This document shows positions 41,463-49,770 of a stretch of DNA of 64,000 nucleotides, piece after piece (position 1 is the first letter of the stretch; every line of letters starts with the position of its first letter). Origin of the DNA: Rhizobium sp. BK251 (GTDB lineage: Bacteria; Pseudomonadota; Alphaproteobacteria; Rhizobiales; Rhizobiaceae); contig NZ_SLUQ01000002.1 of assembly GCF_004345245.1 (NCBI RefSeq), forward strand, positions 496,001 to 560,000. The letters are read 5' to 3'. Under the pieces are notes generated by a model. That model was given only the letters and a program-made list of their open reading frames with translations. It was not told the DNA's origin and ran no database searches. Both the position numbers and the translations under genes were made by a program.

Positions 41463-43010
41463 ATGTCGGACTATTCAGAAACAGACAAAAAGCAGGACAT
41501 GCAGGTCCTGCATTCCATGGGCTATGCCCAGGAGTTGGAGCGACGAATGAGTCAGTTCTCCAACTTCGCAGTGTCGTTCTCCATCATTTGCATCCTGTCG
41601 GGCGGCATCAACTCGCTGGCGCAGGCGACATCGGGCGCGGGCGGTGCCGCGATCGGCATCGGCTGGCCGCTCGGATGCTTCGTTTCCCTGGTATTTGCGG
41701 TAGCGATGGCACAGATCGGCTCCGCCTATCCCACGGCCGGCGGCCTCTATCACTGGGGCTCGATCCTCGGCAACCGGTTCACCGGCTGGCTGACCGCATG
41801 GTTCAACCTGCTGGGTCTCGTCACGGTTCTCGGCGCCATCAACGTCGGTACATACTATTTCTTCATGGGTGCCTTCGGGACGACCTATCTCGGCCTCGTG
41901 GACACGACGCTGACGCGCATCGTTTTCCTCGTGATCATCACCGGGCTTCAGGCGCTGGTGAACCACATGGGTATCGGCTTGACGGCGAAGCTCACGGACT
42001 TCTCCGGCTATCTGATCTTCGCAACGGCGATCGTTCTTGCGGCGGTGTGCCTGCTTGCAGCACCTTCCTACGAGTTCGGCCGGCTCTTCACCTTCTCCAA
42101 CTACTCGGGTGATGCGGGCGGTGGCGTCTGGCCGTCGACCTCGGGTGCCTGGGTCTTCCTGCTCGGCCTGCTGCTGCCGATCTACACGATCACCGGCTAT
42201 GACGCTTCGGCGCATACTTCCGAAGAGACAGTCAAGGCAGCGCATTCCGTGCCGCGCGGCATGGTCGCGTCGGTTCTGTGGTCCGCTCTGTTCGGCTACA
42301 TCATGCTGTGCGCCTTCGTGCTCATGATCCCGAACATGGACGACGCGGCCCAGCAGGGCTGGAACGTTTTCTTCTGGGCCATGGATGCTCAGGTGCACCC
42401 GGTCGTCAAGGACCTGCTCTACTTCGCGATCTTCATCAGCCAGTGGCTGTGCGGTCTCGCGACGGTGACCTCGGTCTCGCGCATGATCTTCGCTTTCTCG
42501 CGTGACGGCGGCCTGCCGGCCTCCAAGGCGCTCGCGAAGGTCAGCCCGAAGCACCGCACACCGGTTGCCGCGATCTGGACGGGCTCGATCCTCTCGGTGC
42601 TCTTCGTATGGGGCTCTTCGCTCGTCTCGATCGGCGAGACGCCGGTCTATTCGATCGTCGTTTCGTGCACCGTCATCTTCCTCTTCTTCTCCTTTGCGAT
42701 CCCGATCACGCTCGGCCTGTTCGCCTGGGGAACCTCGAAGTGGGACAAGATGGGTCCGTGGAACCTGGGCGAAGGCGTCTTCAAGCTCTTCGCTGTCCTG
42801 TCGATCATCGCGATGATCCTGATCTTCGTGCTCGGCATCCAGCCGCCGAACGACTGGGCGCTCTACATCACGGTCGGCTTCCTCGTGCTGACGGGTATCG
42901 TCTGGTTCGGCTTCGAAAGCCGCCGCTTCCAGGGTCCGCCGATCGGCGACGCTATTGCGAGGCGCCAGGCGGAGATTGCCGCTGCCGAGCATGCGGTAGG
43001 CGAGAAGTAA
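41463..43010 (+). CDS. APC superfamily amino acid/amine permease
   Basis: Inner-membrane secondary transporter of 515 residues with about 12 helices. The APC consensus is seen early in FSNFAVSFSIICILSGGINS and GSAYPTAGGLYHWGS, and later in GYDASAHTSEETVKAAHSVPRG. It resembles GABA/choline/ethanolamine-type permeases. The ATG at 41463 is preceded by GGGGGAAG; the frame could open at 41412. It is probably the importer of the amine substrate of the enzymes encoded downstream. Confidence 0.9.
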   Translation: MSDYSETDKKQDMQVLHSMGYAQELERRMSQFSNFAVSFSIICILSGGINSLAQATSGAGGAAIGIGWPLGCFVSLVFAVAMAQIGSAYPTAGGLYHWGSILGNRFTGWLTAWFNLLGLVTVLGAINVGTYYFFMGAFGTTYLGLVDTTLTRIVFLVIITGLQALVNHMGIGLTAKLTDFSGYLIFATAIVLAAVCLLAAPSYEFGRLFTFSNYSGDAGGGVWPSTSGAWVFLLGLLLPIYTITGYDASAHTSEETVKAAHSVPRGMVASVLWSALFGYIMLCAFVLMIPNMDDAAQQGWNVFFWAMDAQVHPVVKDLLYFAIFISQWLCGLATVTSVSRMIFAFSRDGGLPASKALAKVSPKHRTPVAAIWTGSILSVLFVWGSSLVSIGETPVYSIVVSCTVIFLFFSFAIPITLGLFAWGTSKWDKMGPWNLGEGVFKLFAVLSIIAMILIFVLGIQPPNDWALYITVGFLVLTGIVWFGFESRRFQGPPIGDAIARRQAEIAAAEHAVGEK

Positions 43011-43027
43011 ACGGCATTGATCGATCC

Positions 43028-43051
43028 GAGGGCCGCGAAGCCGCGGCCCTC
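43028..43051. terminator. Strong intercistronic hairpin between permease and ligase genes
   Basis: A perfect 10-bp GC-rich stem (GAGGGCCGCG / CGCGGCCCTC, loop aagc) lies 18 bp after the permease stop and 30 bp before the ligase start. No T-run follows, so it may be an mRNA stabiliser or processing site rather than a terminator. Confidence 0.5.
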
Positions 43052-43080
43052 GACGGACTCAGCGAATTGGCGGATCAAAC

Positions 43081-44448
43081 ATGAGCACCAGCTATACTTT
43101 CGACGATCTCAAAAAGGATGTTGCCGAGGGGCGCATCGATACGGTCCTGGCGTGTCAGGTCGACATGCAGGGCCGGCTGATGGGCAAGCGCTTCCAGGCC
43201 GAATATTTCATCGAAAGCGCCTGGAAGGAGACCCATAGCTGCAACTATCTCGTCGCCACCGACATGGAGATGGAGACGGTATCCGGCTACAAGGCAACGA
43301 GCTGGGAGAAGGGCTATGGCGACTACACGATGAAGCCGGATCTTTCGACGCTCCGACGCATCCCCTGGCTCGAAGGCACGGCGCTTGTGCTGTGCGATCT
43401 CCTCGACCACCACACCCATGAGGAGGTGCCGCATTCACCGCGCGCCATCTTGAAGAAGCAGGTCAAGCGCCTGGAGGCGATGGGCATGAAGGCCTACATG
43501 GCCTCCGAACTCGAGTTCTTCCTCTTCGACCAGAGCTATGAGACGGCGCAGGCTTCCGGCTACCGCAACCTCAAGCTCGCCAGCGCCTATAACGAGGACT
43601 ACCACATCTTCCAGACGACCAAGGAGGAAGAGGTGATGCGGGCGATCCGCACCGGGCTGCAGGGCGCCGGGATCCCGGTCGAGAATTCCAAGGGCGAGGC
43701 ATCCGCCGGGCAGGAAGAGATCAACGTGCGCTATGCCGACGCGCTCGCCATGGCGGACCGGCACGCGATCATCAAGAACGGTTGCAAGGAAATCGCCTGG
43801 TCGAAGGGCAAGGCCATCACCTTCCTTGCCAAGTGGAGCTATACGGCCGCAGGAAGCTCCTCCCATATCCATCAATCGCTGTGGAGCCTGGAGGAGAAGC
43901 CGCTGTTCTTCGACCACACCGGCAAGTACGGCATGTCGCCGCTTATGCAGAACTACGTGGCCGGGCTTCTCAGCCACGCAAGTGAAATCACCTATTTCCT
44001 GGCGCCTTACATTAACTCCTACAAGCGCTTCATGGCCGGCACCTTCGCGCCGACCAAGGCAATCTGGAGCAAGGATAACCGCACCGCCGGCTATCGTCTC
44101 TGCGGCGAGGAGACCAAGGGAATCCGCATCGAATGCCGCGTCGGCGGCTCCGACCTCAATCCGTATCTCGCATTTGCAGCGTTGCTTGCGGCGGGCATCG
44201 ACGGCATCGAGAACAAGATGGAGCTCGAGGCGCCTTTCGTCGGCGACGCCTATTACGGCAAGGATATCCGCGAGATTCCGCGCACGCTGCGCTCCGCGAC
44301 CGAGGCAATGACCGGCTCGAAGATGCTGCGCGCCGCCTTCGGCGACGAGGTGATCGATCACTACACCCGCGCCGCGGAATGGGAACAGGAGGAATATGAT
44401 CGCCGCGTGACCGACTGGGAGGTGGCGAGAGGATTCGAAAGGGCGTAA
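43081..44448 (+). CDS. Glutamine synthetase family protein, probable gamma-glutamyl-amine ligase
   Basis: ATP-dependent ligase of 455 residues in the GS superfamily. The catalytic domain has MASELEFFLFD, ENSKGEASAGQEEINVRYAD, given as GEASAGQEEINVRY, and AAGSSSHIHQSLW in the ATP site, with the glutamate-site IECRVGGSDLNPYLAFAA. It lacks the adenylylation tyrosine context of GlnA and resembles PuuA/IpuC/GlnA4-type enzymes, which join glutamate to an amine. The neighbouring alcohol and aldehyde dehydrogenases point to an amino alcohol such as ethanolamine. Ribosome site is weak. Confidence 0.88.
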   Translation: MSTSYTFDDLKKDVAEGRIDTVLACQVDMQGRLMGKRFQAEYFIESAWKETHSCNYLVATDMEMETVSGYKATSWEKGYGDYTMKPDLSTLRRIPWLEGTALVLCDLLDHHTHEEVPHSPRAILKKQVKRLEAMGMKAYMASELEFFLFDQSYETAQASGYRNLKLASAYNEDYHIFQTTKEEEVMRAIRTGLQGAGIPVENSKGEASAGQEEINVRYADALAMADRHAIIKNGCKEIAWSKGKAITFLAKWSYTAAGSSSHIHQSLWSLEEKPLFFDHTGKYGMSPLMQNYVAGLLSHASEITYFLAPYINSYKRFMAGTFAPTKAIWSKDNRTAGYRLCGEETKGIRIECRVGGSDLNPYLAFAALLAAGIDGIENKMELEAPFVGDAYYGKDIREIPRTLRSATEAMTGSKMLRAAFGDEVIDHYTRAAEWEQEEYDRRVTDWEVARGFERA

Positions 44449-44474
44449 GGGTGGCGGCAATCCCGCCCCTTTTC
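44447..44474 (+). terminator. Hairpin with T-run after the ligase gene
   Basis: AAGG-GGCGG (44447-44457) pairs with CCGCC-CCTT (44463-44471) with a small bulge, followed by TTTT. It directly follows the ligase stop and may reduce read-through into the dehydrogenase genes. Confidence 0.4.
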
Positions 44475-44569
44475 CTGTCACAACGGACGGCGGCGGATGG
44501 GTGTCCGCACGGCGCATTTCCGGCCGTTGCCGGATCAAATTGAACGAATAGAACGACAGGATTTCGATC

Positions 44570-45955
44570 ATGAGCATGATCACATGTGTTTCCCCGGTAA
44601 ACGGGGAGGTCTACGCCGAGCGTCCGGCGCTTTCGCTGGAAGCCGCCAAGGATGCGGTGGCGCGTGCCCGCAAGGCGCAGAAGACCTGGGCGAAGCGACC
44701 TCTGGAAGAGCGGGTGCAGCTCGTCCTCAAGGGTGTCGCACGCCTGAACGAGATGTCCGATGTCGTCGTGCCGGAGCTCGCGTGGCAGATGGGGCGTCCG
44801 ATCAAGTATGGCGGCGAGTATCGTGGCTTCAACGAACGCTCGAATTATGTCGCCTCGATTGCCGCCGATGCGCTGTCGCCGATGATCGTCGAGAACAGCG
44901 CCAGCTTCGAGCGCCGCATCGAGCGGGAGCCGCATGGCGTCGTCTTCGTCATCGCGCCATGGAACTATCCCTACATGACGGCGATCAACACGGTCGCCCC
45001 GGCGCTGATGGCCGGCAATACCGTGGTGCTGAAGCATGCGAGCCAGACGCTGCTCGTCGGCGAACGGCTGGTGCAGGCCTTCGTCGAGGCGGGCGTTCCG
45101 GAGGATGTCTTCCAGAACGTCTTCCTCGATCATGACACGACTTCGGCGCTGATTGCCGCCGGCAGCTTCAACTTCATCAACTTCACCGGCTCGGTCGAGG
45201 GCGGCCGGACGATGGAGCGGGCAGCCGCCGGCACCTTCACCGGCCTCGGGCTCGAGCTCGGCGGCAAGGATCCGGGCTATGTGATGGAGGATGCCGACCT
45301 CGACGCCGCCGTCGATACGCTGATGGACGGGGCAACCTACAATTCCGGCCAATGCTGCTGCGGCATCGAGCGCATCTATGTGCATGAATCGCTCTACGAC
45401 GCCTTCGTCGAGAAGTCGGTCGCCTGGGTTTCCAACTACAAGCTCGGCAATCCGCTCGACCCGGAGACCACGCTCGGCCCGATGGCAAACAAGCGCTTCG
45501 CCAAGGTGGTGCGCGAACAGGTCGCCGATGCCGTCTCCAAGGGCGCCAAGGCGCTCGTCGACCCCAAGCTCTTCCCGGCCGATGACGGCGGCGCCTATCT
45601 CGCCCCGCAGATCCTCGTCAATGTCGATCACTCCATGCCCTTCATGCGCGAGGAAACCTTTGGTCCCGCCGTCGGGATCATGAAGGTGAAGAGCGACGAA
45701 GAGGCGCTGGGGCTGATGAACGACAGCCAGTACGGGCTAACGGCCTCGCTGTGGACCAAGGATCCGGAGCGGGCAGGGCGGCTCGGCCGGGAGATCGAGA
45801 CCGGCACCGTCTTCATGAACCGCGCCGACTATCTCGATCCGGCGCTTTGCTGGACCGGCGTCAAGGAAACCGGCCGCGGCGGCTCGCTCTCCATCATCGG
45901 CCTCCACAACCTGACGCGCCCGAAATCCTTCCATCTCAAGAAAGTCACAGCATGA
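44570..45955 (+). CDS. Aldehyde dehydrogenase family protein
   Basis: NAD(P)+-dependent aldehyde dehydrogenase of 461 residues. The general-base Glu is in LGLELGGKDPGYV and the nucleophilic Cys in NSGQCCCGIERIYV; VFVIAPWNYPYMT, FINFTGSVEGGRTM and EETFGPAVGIMKV are further family motifs. It overlaps the alcohol dehydrogenase gene by 4 bp, so the two act together to oxidise an alcohol to an acid. Here the substrate would be the gamma-glutamylated aldehyde, by inference from the upstream ligase. Confidence 0.92.
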   Translation: MSMITCVSPVNGEVYAERPALSLEAAKDAVARARKAQKTWAKRPLEERVQLVLKGVARLNEMSDVVVPELAWQMGRPIKYGGEYRGFNERSNYVASIAADALSPMIVENSASFERRIEREPHGVVFVIAPWNYPYMTAINTVAPALMAGNTVVLKHASQTLLVGERLVQAFVEAGVPEDVFQNVFLDHDTTSALIAAGSFNFINFTGSVEGGRTMERAAAGTFTGLGLELGGKDPGYVMEDADLDAAVDTLMDGATYNSGQCCCGIERIYVHESLYDAFVEKSVAWVSNYKLGNPLDPETTLGPMANKRFAKVVREQVADAVSKGAKALVDPKLFPADDGGAYLAPQILVNVDHSMPFMREETFGPAVGIMKVKSDEEALGLMNDSQYGLTASLWTKDPERAGRLGREIETGTVFMNRADYLDPALCWTGVKETGRGGSLSIIGLHNLTRPKSFHLKKVTA

Positions 45956-47106
45956 GCAGCAGCAACATCACCGCAAACTGGAGCTATCCGACCGCCTTCA
46001 AGCTCGGCCGAGGTCGCATCAAGGAACTGGCGGACGCGTGCAAGAGTCTCGGCATGAAGAAGCCACTCCTCGTCACCGACCGGGGACTTGCCTCCATGGC
46101 GATCACGAAGAATGCGCTCGACATTCTGGAAGAGGCTGGCCTTGGCCGCGCGATCTTCGCCGATGTCGATCCGAACCCGAACGAGAAGAACCTCGATGCG
46201 GGCGTGAAGGCCTTCAAGGATGGCGGACATGACGGCGTCGTCGCCTTCGGCGGTGGCTCCGGTCTCGACCTCGGCAAGTGCATTGCCTTTATGGCGGGGC
46301 AGACACGGCCGGTCTGGGACTTCGAGGACATCGGCGACTGGTGGACGCGCGCGAGCGTCCAGGGCATTGCGCCGATCGTTGCCGTGCCGACGACCGCCGG
46401 TACCGGCTCGGAGGTCGGCCGTGCCAGTGTCATCACCAATTCGGCGACGCATGTGAAGAAGATCATCTTTCACCCGAAGTTCCTGCCGGGCGTCGTCATC
46501 GCCGATCCGGAGCTGACGGTCGGCATGCCGAAGATCATCACCGCCGGCACCGGCATGGATGCCTTCGCCCACTGCCTCGAAGCCTATTGCTCTCCCTTCT
46601 ATCATCCGATGTCCGCGGGCATCGCGCTTGAGGGGATGCGGCTCGTCAAGGAATTCCTGCCGCGCGCCTACAAGGAAGGCACCGACCTCGAGGCCCGTGC
46701 CAACATGATGTCGGCAGCCGCGATGGGTGCCGTCGCCTTCCAGAAGGGGCTCGGCGCAATCCATGCGCTGTCGCATCCGATCGGCGCCGTCTACAACACC
46801 CATCACGGCATGACGAATGCCGTCGTCATGCCGGCCGTGCTGCGCTTCAACCGGAAGCCCATAGAGGAGAAGATCGGCCGTGCGGCAGCCTATCTCGGCA
46901 TTTCCGGCGGCTTCGACGGCTTCTACGACTACGTGCTGAAACTGCGCGCCGAACTCGGCGTGCCTGACAACCTGACCGCAATGGGAATCACGCCGGACCG
47001 AATCGACGAACTGTCGGCGATGGCGATCGAGGACCCGAGCGCGGGCGGCAACCCGGTACCGATGACGCTTGAAAATACCAAGGCGCTTTTCCGCGACTGC
47101 TTCTGA
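45952..47106 (+). CDS. Iron-containing (group III) alcohol dehydrogenase
   Basis: NAD(P)+-dependent metal alcohol dehydrogenase of 384 residues. The dinucleotide motif is VVAFGGGSGLDLGK, followed by VPTTAGTGSEVGRASVI, and the metal ligands lie in the DAFAHCLEAYCSPF and ALSHPIGAVYNTHHG motifs. The ATG at 45952 overlaps the aldehyde dehydrogenase stop. A frame from 45751 is longer but antisense to nothing useful. A strong terminator follows, so this is the last gene of the unit. Confidence 0.92.
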   Translation: MSSSNITANWSYPTAFKLGRGRIKELADACKSLGMKKPLLVTDRGLASMAITKNALDILEEAGLGRAIFADVDPNPNEKNLDAGVKAFKDGGHDGVVAFGGGSGLDLGKCIAFMAGQTRPVWDFEDIGDWWTRASVQGIAPIVAVPTTAGTGSEVGRASVITNSATHVKKIIFHPKFLPGVVIADPELTVGMPKIITAGTGMDAFAHCLEAYCSPFYHPMSAGIALEGMRLVKEFLPRAYKEGTDLEARANMMSAAAMGAVAFQKGLGAIHALSHPIGAVYNTHHGMTNAVVMPAVLRFNRKPIEEKIGRAAAYLGISGGFDGFYDYVLKLRAELGVPDNLTAMGITPDRIDELSAMAIEDPSAGGNPVPMTLENTKALFRDCF

Positions 47107-47133
47107 ACCATAAAAGGCGGACCGTCAGACTTG

Positions 47134-47162
47134 CCCGGGGAGCCAACGCTTCCCGGGTTTTT
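47134..47162 (+). terminator. Rho-independent terminator of the hydrolase-permease-ligase-ALDH-ADH run
   Basis: A 10-bp stem CCCGGGGAGC / GCTTCCCGGG (one G-T pair, loop caac) followed by TTTTTC, 27 bp after the alcohol dehydrogenase stop. Confidence 0.85.
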
Positions 47163-47203
47163 CTTATCCGCGCGGGCTGTCGCGGGTCCAGCCGGCCCTC
47201 GGA

Positions 47204-47219
47204 TTAAGGCTTTGTTAAC
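47204..47219 (+). promoter_or_regulatory. CtrA-type box (TTAA-N7-TTAAC) upstream of the ParA-like gene
   Basis: TTAA (47204-47207), seven bases, then TTAAC (47215-47219) match the CtrA binding consensus of Alphaproteobacteria exactly. A further TTAACC half-site lies at 47239. Cell-cycle control of the ParA-like gene is inferred. Confidence 0.55.
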
Positions 47220-47315
47220 CATACTGGGAAAGGATGCGTTAACCGCACCATGAACGCGCCGGTGCGTAGTTTAAGAGCGATCCTGGGCGCTCGCCATCCC
47301 CGCGAGGACGACACA

Positions 47316-48032
47316 ATGGCAGTCATCACTTTTGCCAACACCAAGGGAGGGGCGGGCAAGACTACGGCCGTTCTCCTTCTCGCCACCGAGCTTGCACGCA
47401 AGGGATATCGGGTCACCATCCTCGATGCCGATCCGCAGCACTGGATCACCCGCTGGTACGAGATCTCCGGCGCCGTCGAGAACATCTCGGTCATCAATTT
47501 CGTGACAACGGCATCGCTGCCACAGCACCTCAGCGAGAACAGGCACTGTACCGATTATTTCATCGTCGACCTCCCCGGGGCGCGCAATCCGCTGCTTGCC
47601 ACCGCGATCGGTCTTTCGGATCACGTCCTAATCCCGATCCAGGGTTGCGCCATGGATGCGCGAGGCGGGGCACAGGTGCTCGAACTCCTGCAATATCTCG
47701 AGGACAAGGCCGGCATCAGGATCGGCTATTCCGTGGTGCTGACCCGCGTCAATTCGCTGGTCACGACGCGGGCGTTGCAGACGGTGAAGGCGCTCCTGAA
47801 CGAGCGCCAGGTTCCGGTACTCGATACCGCGATCATCGAGCGCTCGGCCTTTCGCGACATCTTCGACTGCGGCGGCACGCTCTACGGGATGGACGCGAAC
47901 CGGGTCAGCAATCTCGGAAAGGCGCAGGAGAATGCCCGCGCCTTCTGTGAGGAAATGATGGGGATCGTCCCGGTGAGACTGCCAGCCTCGGCACGCAATG
48001 ACCTGGCGGAAAATATCCGTTCGGCAGCCTGA
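47316..48032 (+). CDS. ParA/MinD-family ATPase
   Basis: Cytoplasmic Walker-type ATPase of 238 residues. The deviant Walker A is NTKGGAGKTTAVLLLA, Walker A' TILDADPQHWITRWYE, and Walker B FIVDLPGARNPLL. Such proteins position DNA or other cargo. No parB or parS is nearby, so it is an orphan ParA. I chose the ATG at 47316 because the family starts directly with the beta-strand MAVITFANTK; an in-frame ATG at 47250 would add 22 residues. Upstream CtrA-type sites hint at cell-cycle timing. Confidence 0.86.
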   Translation: MAVITFANTKGGAGKTTAVLLLATELARKGYRVTILDADPQHWITRWYEISGAVENISVINFVTTASLPQHLSENRHCTDYFIVDLPGARNPLLATAIGLSDHVLIPIQGCAMDARGGAQVLELLQYLEDKAGIRIGYSVVLTRVNSLVTTRALQTVKALLNERQVPVLDTAIIERSAFRDIFDCGGTLYGMDANRVSNLGKAQENARAFCEEMMGIVPVRLPASARNDLAENIRSAA

Positions 48033-48081
48033 AGCTTATCAATGCGGAGCCTGTCGACTGAGGCGGCAGGCAGGGCAGTCA

Positions 48082-49458
48082 TCAATCAGCAAATTCGACC
48101 ACGACACCGGGCTTGACCATCTTGGCAAGCTCGGTTGCATCCCAGTTCGTCAGGCGTACGCAGCCATGACTTTGGGTGCGGCCGATCTTGGAGGGCTCGG
48201 GTGTTCCGTGGATGCCGTAGGTGGGCTTGGAGAGCGCCATCCAGACGGTGCCAACCGGACCGTTCGGGCCTGGCGGGATGTTCAGGATCTTGTCGTTCGC
48301 GCCCTGCTGGAAGTTGATCTTCGGATTGTAGGTGTAGCCCGGATTGAGGGCGACGCGCTCGACGGTGACCGTGCCAGAAGGCGAGGGCGTGTCACTCGAG
48401 CCGATGCTCGCCGGATAGGCGGCGATCAACGCGCCGGTGGCGTCATACGCGAACACCTGCTTGCGGGCCTTGTCGGCGATGATGCGCGCCACGCTGCCGG
48501 CCTTCGGATCACCCGGATTGACGACCTTGATGACCGTGCCGGGAACAGTGAAGTCCACGCCCGGATTCATCTCCTTCAGGAAGTTCTCGTCCATGTGGAA
48601 TCGCTCGGCAAACATCTCAGTCGTCGAGGTGTAGTTGAGGCCGGGCAGCAGCGCCTTCTGCGAGTAGTCTTCCGGGATCTCGGCGACATAGGGACCCGCG
48701 ACGTCGGCCGGCGTGATCGTGTAGTTGACGACCGGCAGACCACCGGACATGCGCAGGTCTTCGAGGATGGCCTCGGTGTTGTTGGGATCGAGCTTCTCGC
48801 CGGTCATCTGCTCGTAGGCATAGATCGCCTTGGTGACGTTCGAGCCCATGTGACCGTCGATGACACCCGGCGAGGCGCCCTTGCGATCAAGGAACACCTG
48901 CAACGCGACGATCTCGGGCTTCGACTTGTTATTCAGCGTTATGACCGGCTCGTTGGGCGTCGTGTTCCGCTCGATCACCGAGGGTGACTGCTGCTCCGGC
49001 TCGATCGAGGCATAGGTATTGTCGTCCTGCGGATAGGGCTGGGCGGCGCTATCATCTGGATAGGACTGATCGGGGAGCGGCTCGCGCTCAACAGTGCCAT
49101 AGCGTGAAATCGAACCGGTAACCGCGCCGCGTTCCAAGTAGCGCGTATCGCCGTAGTTGTCGTAGGCGCCGTCGTTGCCATAGGCGTCACGCGGACGTTG
49201 CGGGAAATAGCGGTCCGACCGCATTTCGGTGGCAACCAGGTTGCCGTAATGGTCGATCAGCACGCGCTGGCCACGGGGATCGCGTGCATAGATGACGTCG
49301 CGGCTATCCGGGATGTAGTCGAGAATTTCACCATTCGGGGTGACGAAGACCACGTCGTTATGCCGGCGGCCGTAGCCCTCCTGGGCCTGCGCTTCAGGCA
49401 TGACTGAGGACGCTGCGAGGAGCGCCAAGGCGAAGCTGATTTTGCTATAGCGATTCAC
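48082..49458 (-). CDS. L,D-transpeptidase (YkuD) with peptidoglycan-binding-like region
   Basis: Exported cell-wall enzyme of 458 residues that forms 3-3 crosslinks or attaches lipoproteins to peptidoglycan. Signal peptide MNRYSKISFALALLAAS ends near PEAQAQEG. A disordered Pro/Asp/Tyr-rich region follows to about residue 170, then a peptidoglycan-binding-like repeat (EIVALQVFLDRKGASPGVIDG) and the YkuD domain from about 330. The catalytic motif is SHGCVRLTNWD, with HGTPEPSKIG before it. It is a single gene convergent with the ParA-like gene. Confidence 0.93.
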   Translation of the reverse strand: MNRYSKISFALALLAASSVMPEAQAQEGYGRRHNDVVFVTPNGEILDYIPDSRDVIYARDPRGQRVLIDHYGNLVATEMRSDRYFPQRPRDAYGNDGAYDNYGDTRYLERGAVTGSISRYGTVEREPLPDQSYPDDSAAQPYPQDDNTYASIEPEQQSPSVIERNTTPNEPVITLNNKSKPEIVALQVFLDRKGASPGVIDGHMGSNVTKAIYAYEQMTGEKLDPNNTEAILEDLRMSGGLPVVNYTITPADVAGPYVAEIPEDYSQKALLPGLNYTSTTEMFAERFHMDENFLKEMNPGVDFTVPGTVIKVVNPGDPKAGSVARIIADKARKQVFAYDATGALIAAYPASIGSSDTPSPSGTVTVERVALNPGYTYNPKINFQQGANDKILNIPPGPNGPVGTVWMALSKPTYGIHGTPEPSKIGRTQSHGCVRLTNWDATELAKMVKPGVVVEFAD

Positions 49459-49770
49459 GTCTTCTCGTCCTCAAACAGTGACTTGGCCGACACACACATG
49501 CAAATCTTGACGCTAATGTGGAATTTATGAAGCCATGGTGAATAAAACATAAAAATTTCCGCTATTTGAATGCTTTCTAAAACGCATATGCATTCGAATT
49601 GTTTCCGCTGTTTTTCAGGCGGGTCCGGGCGACTGCGACGGTTGCCTTTGAGATTGACGAACGGGGGCGTCGGACCTAAGCCCTCAATGGGATTTCCGCG
49701 GGGAGTGCAGGGGATTCGAGGGTGCGCGCGGTTTGTCGGCAAGCGCCACATATCTGGAGGACGATATCGA
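49459..49770. other. 312-bp intergenic region between divergent L,D-transpeptidase and DUF4432 genes
   Basis: The left half (49500-49610) is AT-rich and presumably holds the promoters. GAATGC (49568-49573) and GCATTC (49590-49595) form a 6-bp inverted repeat with a 16-base spacer. The right half is GC-rich leader without a gene I can support. GGAGGA for the next gene lies at its end. Confidence 0.5.
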
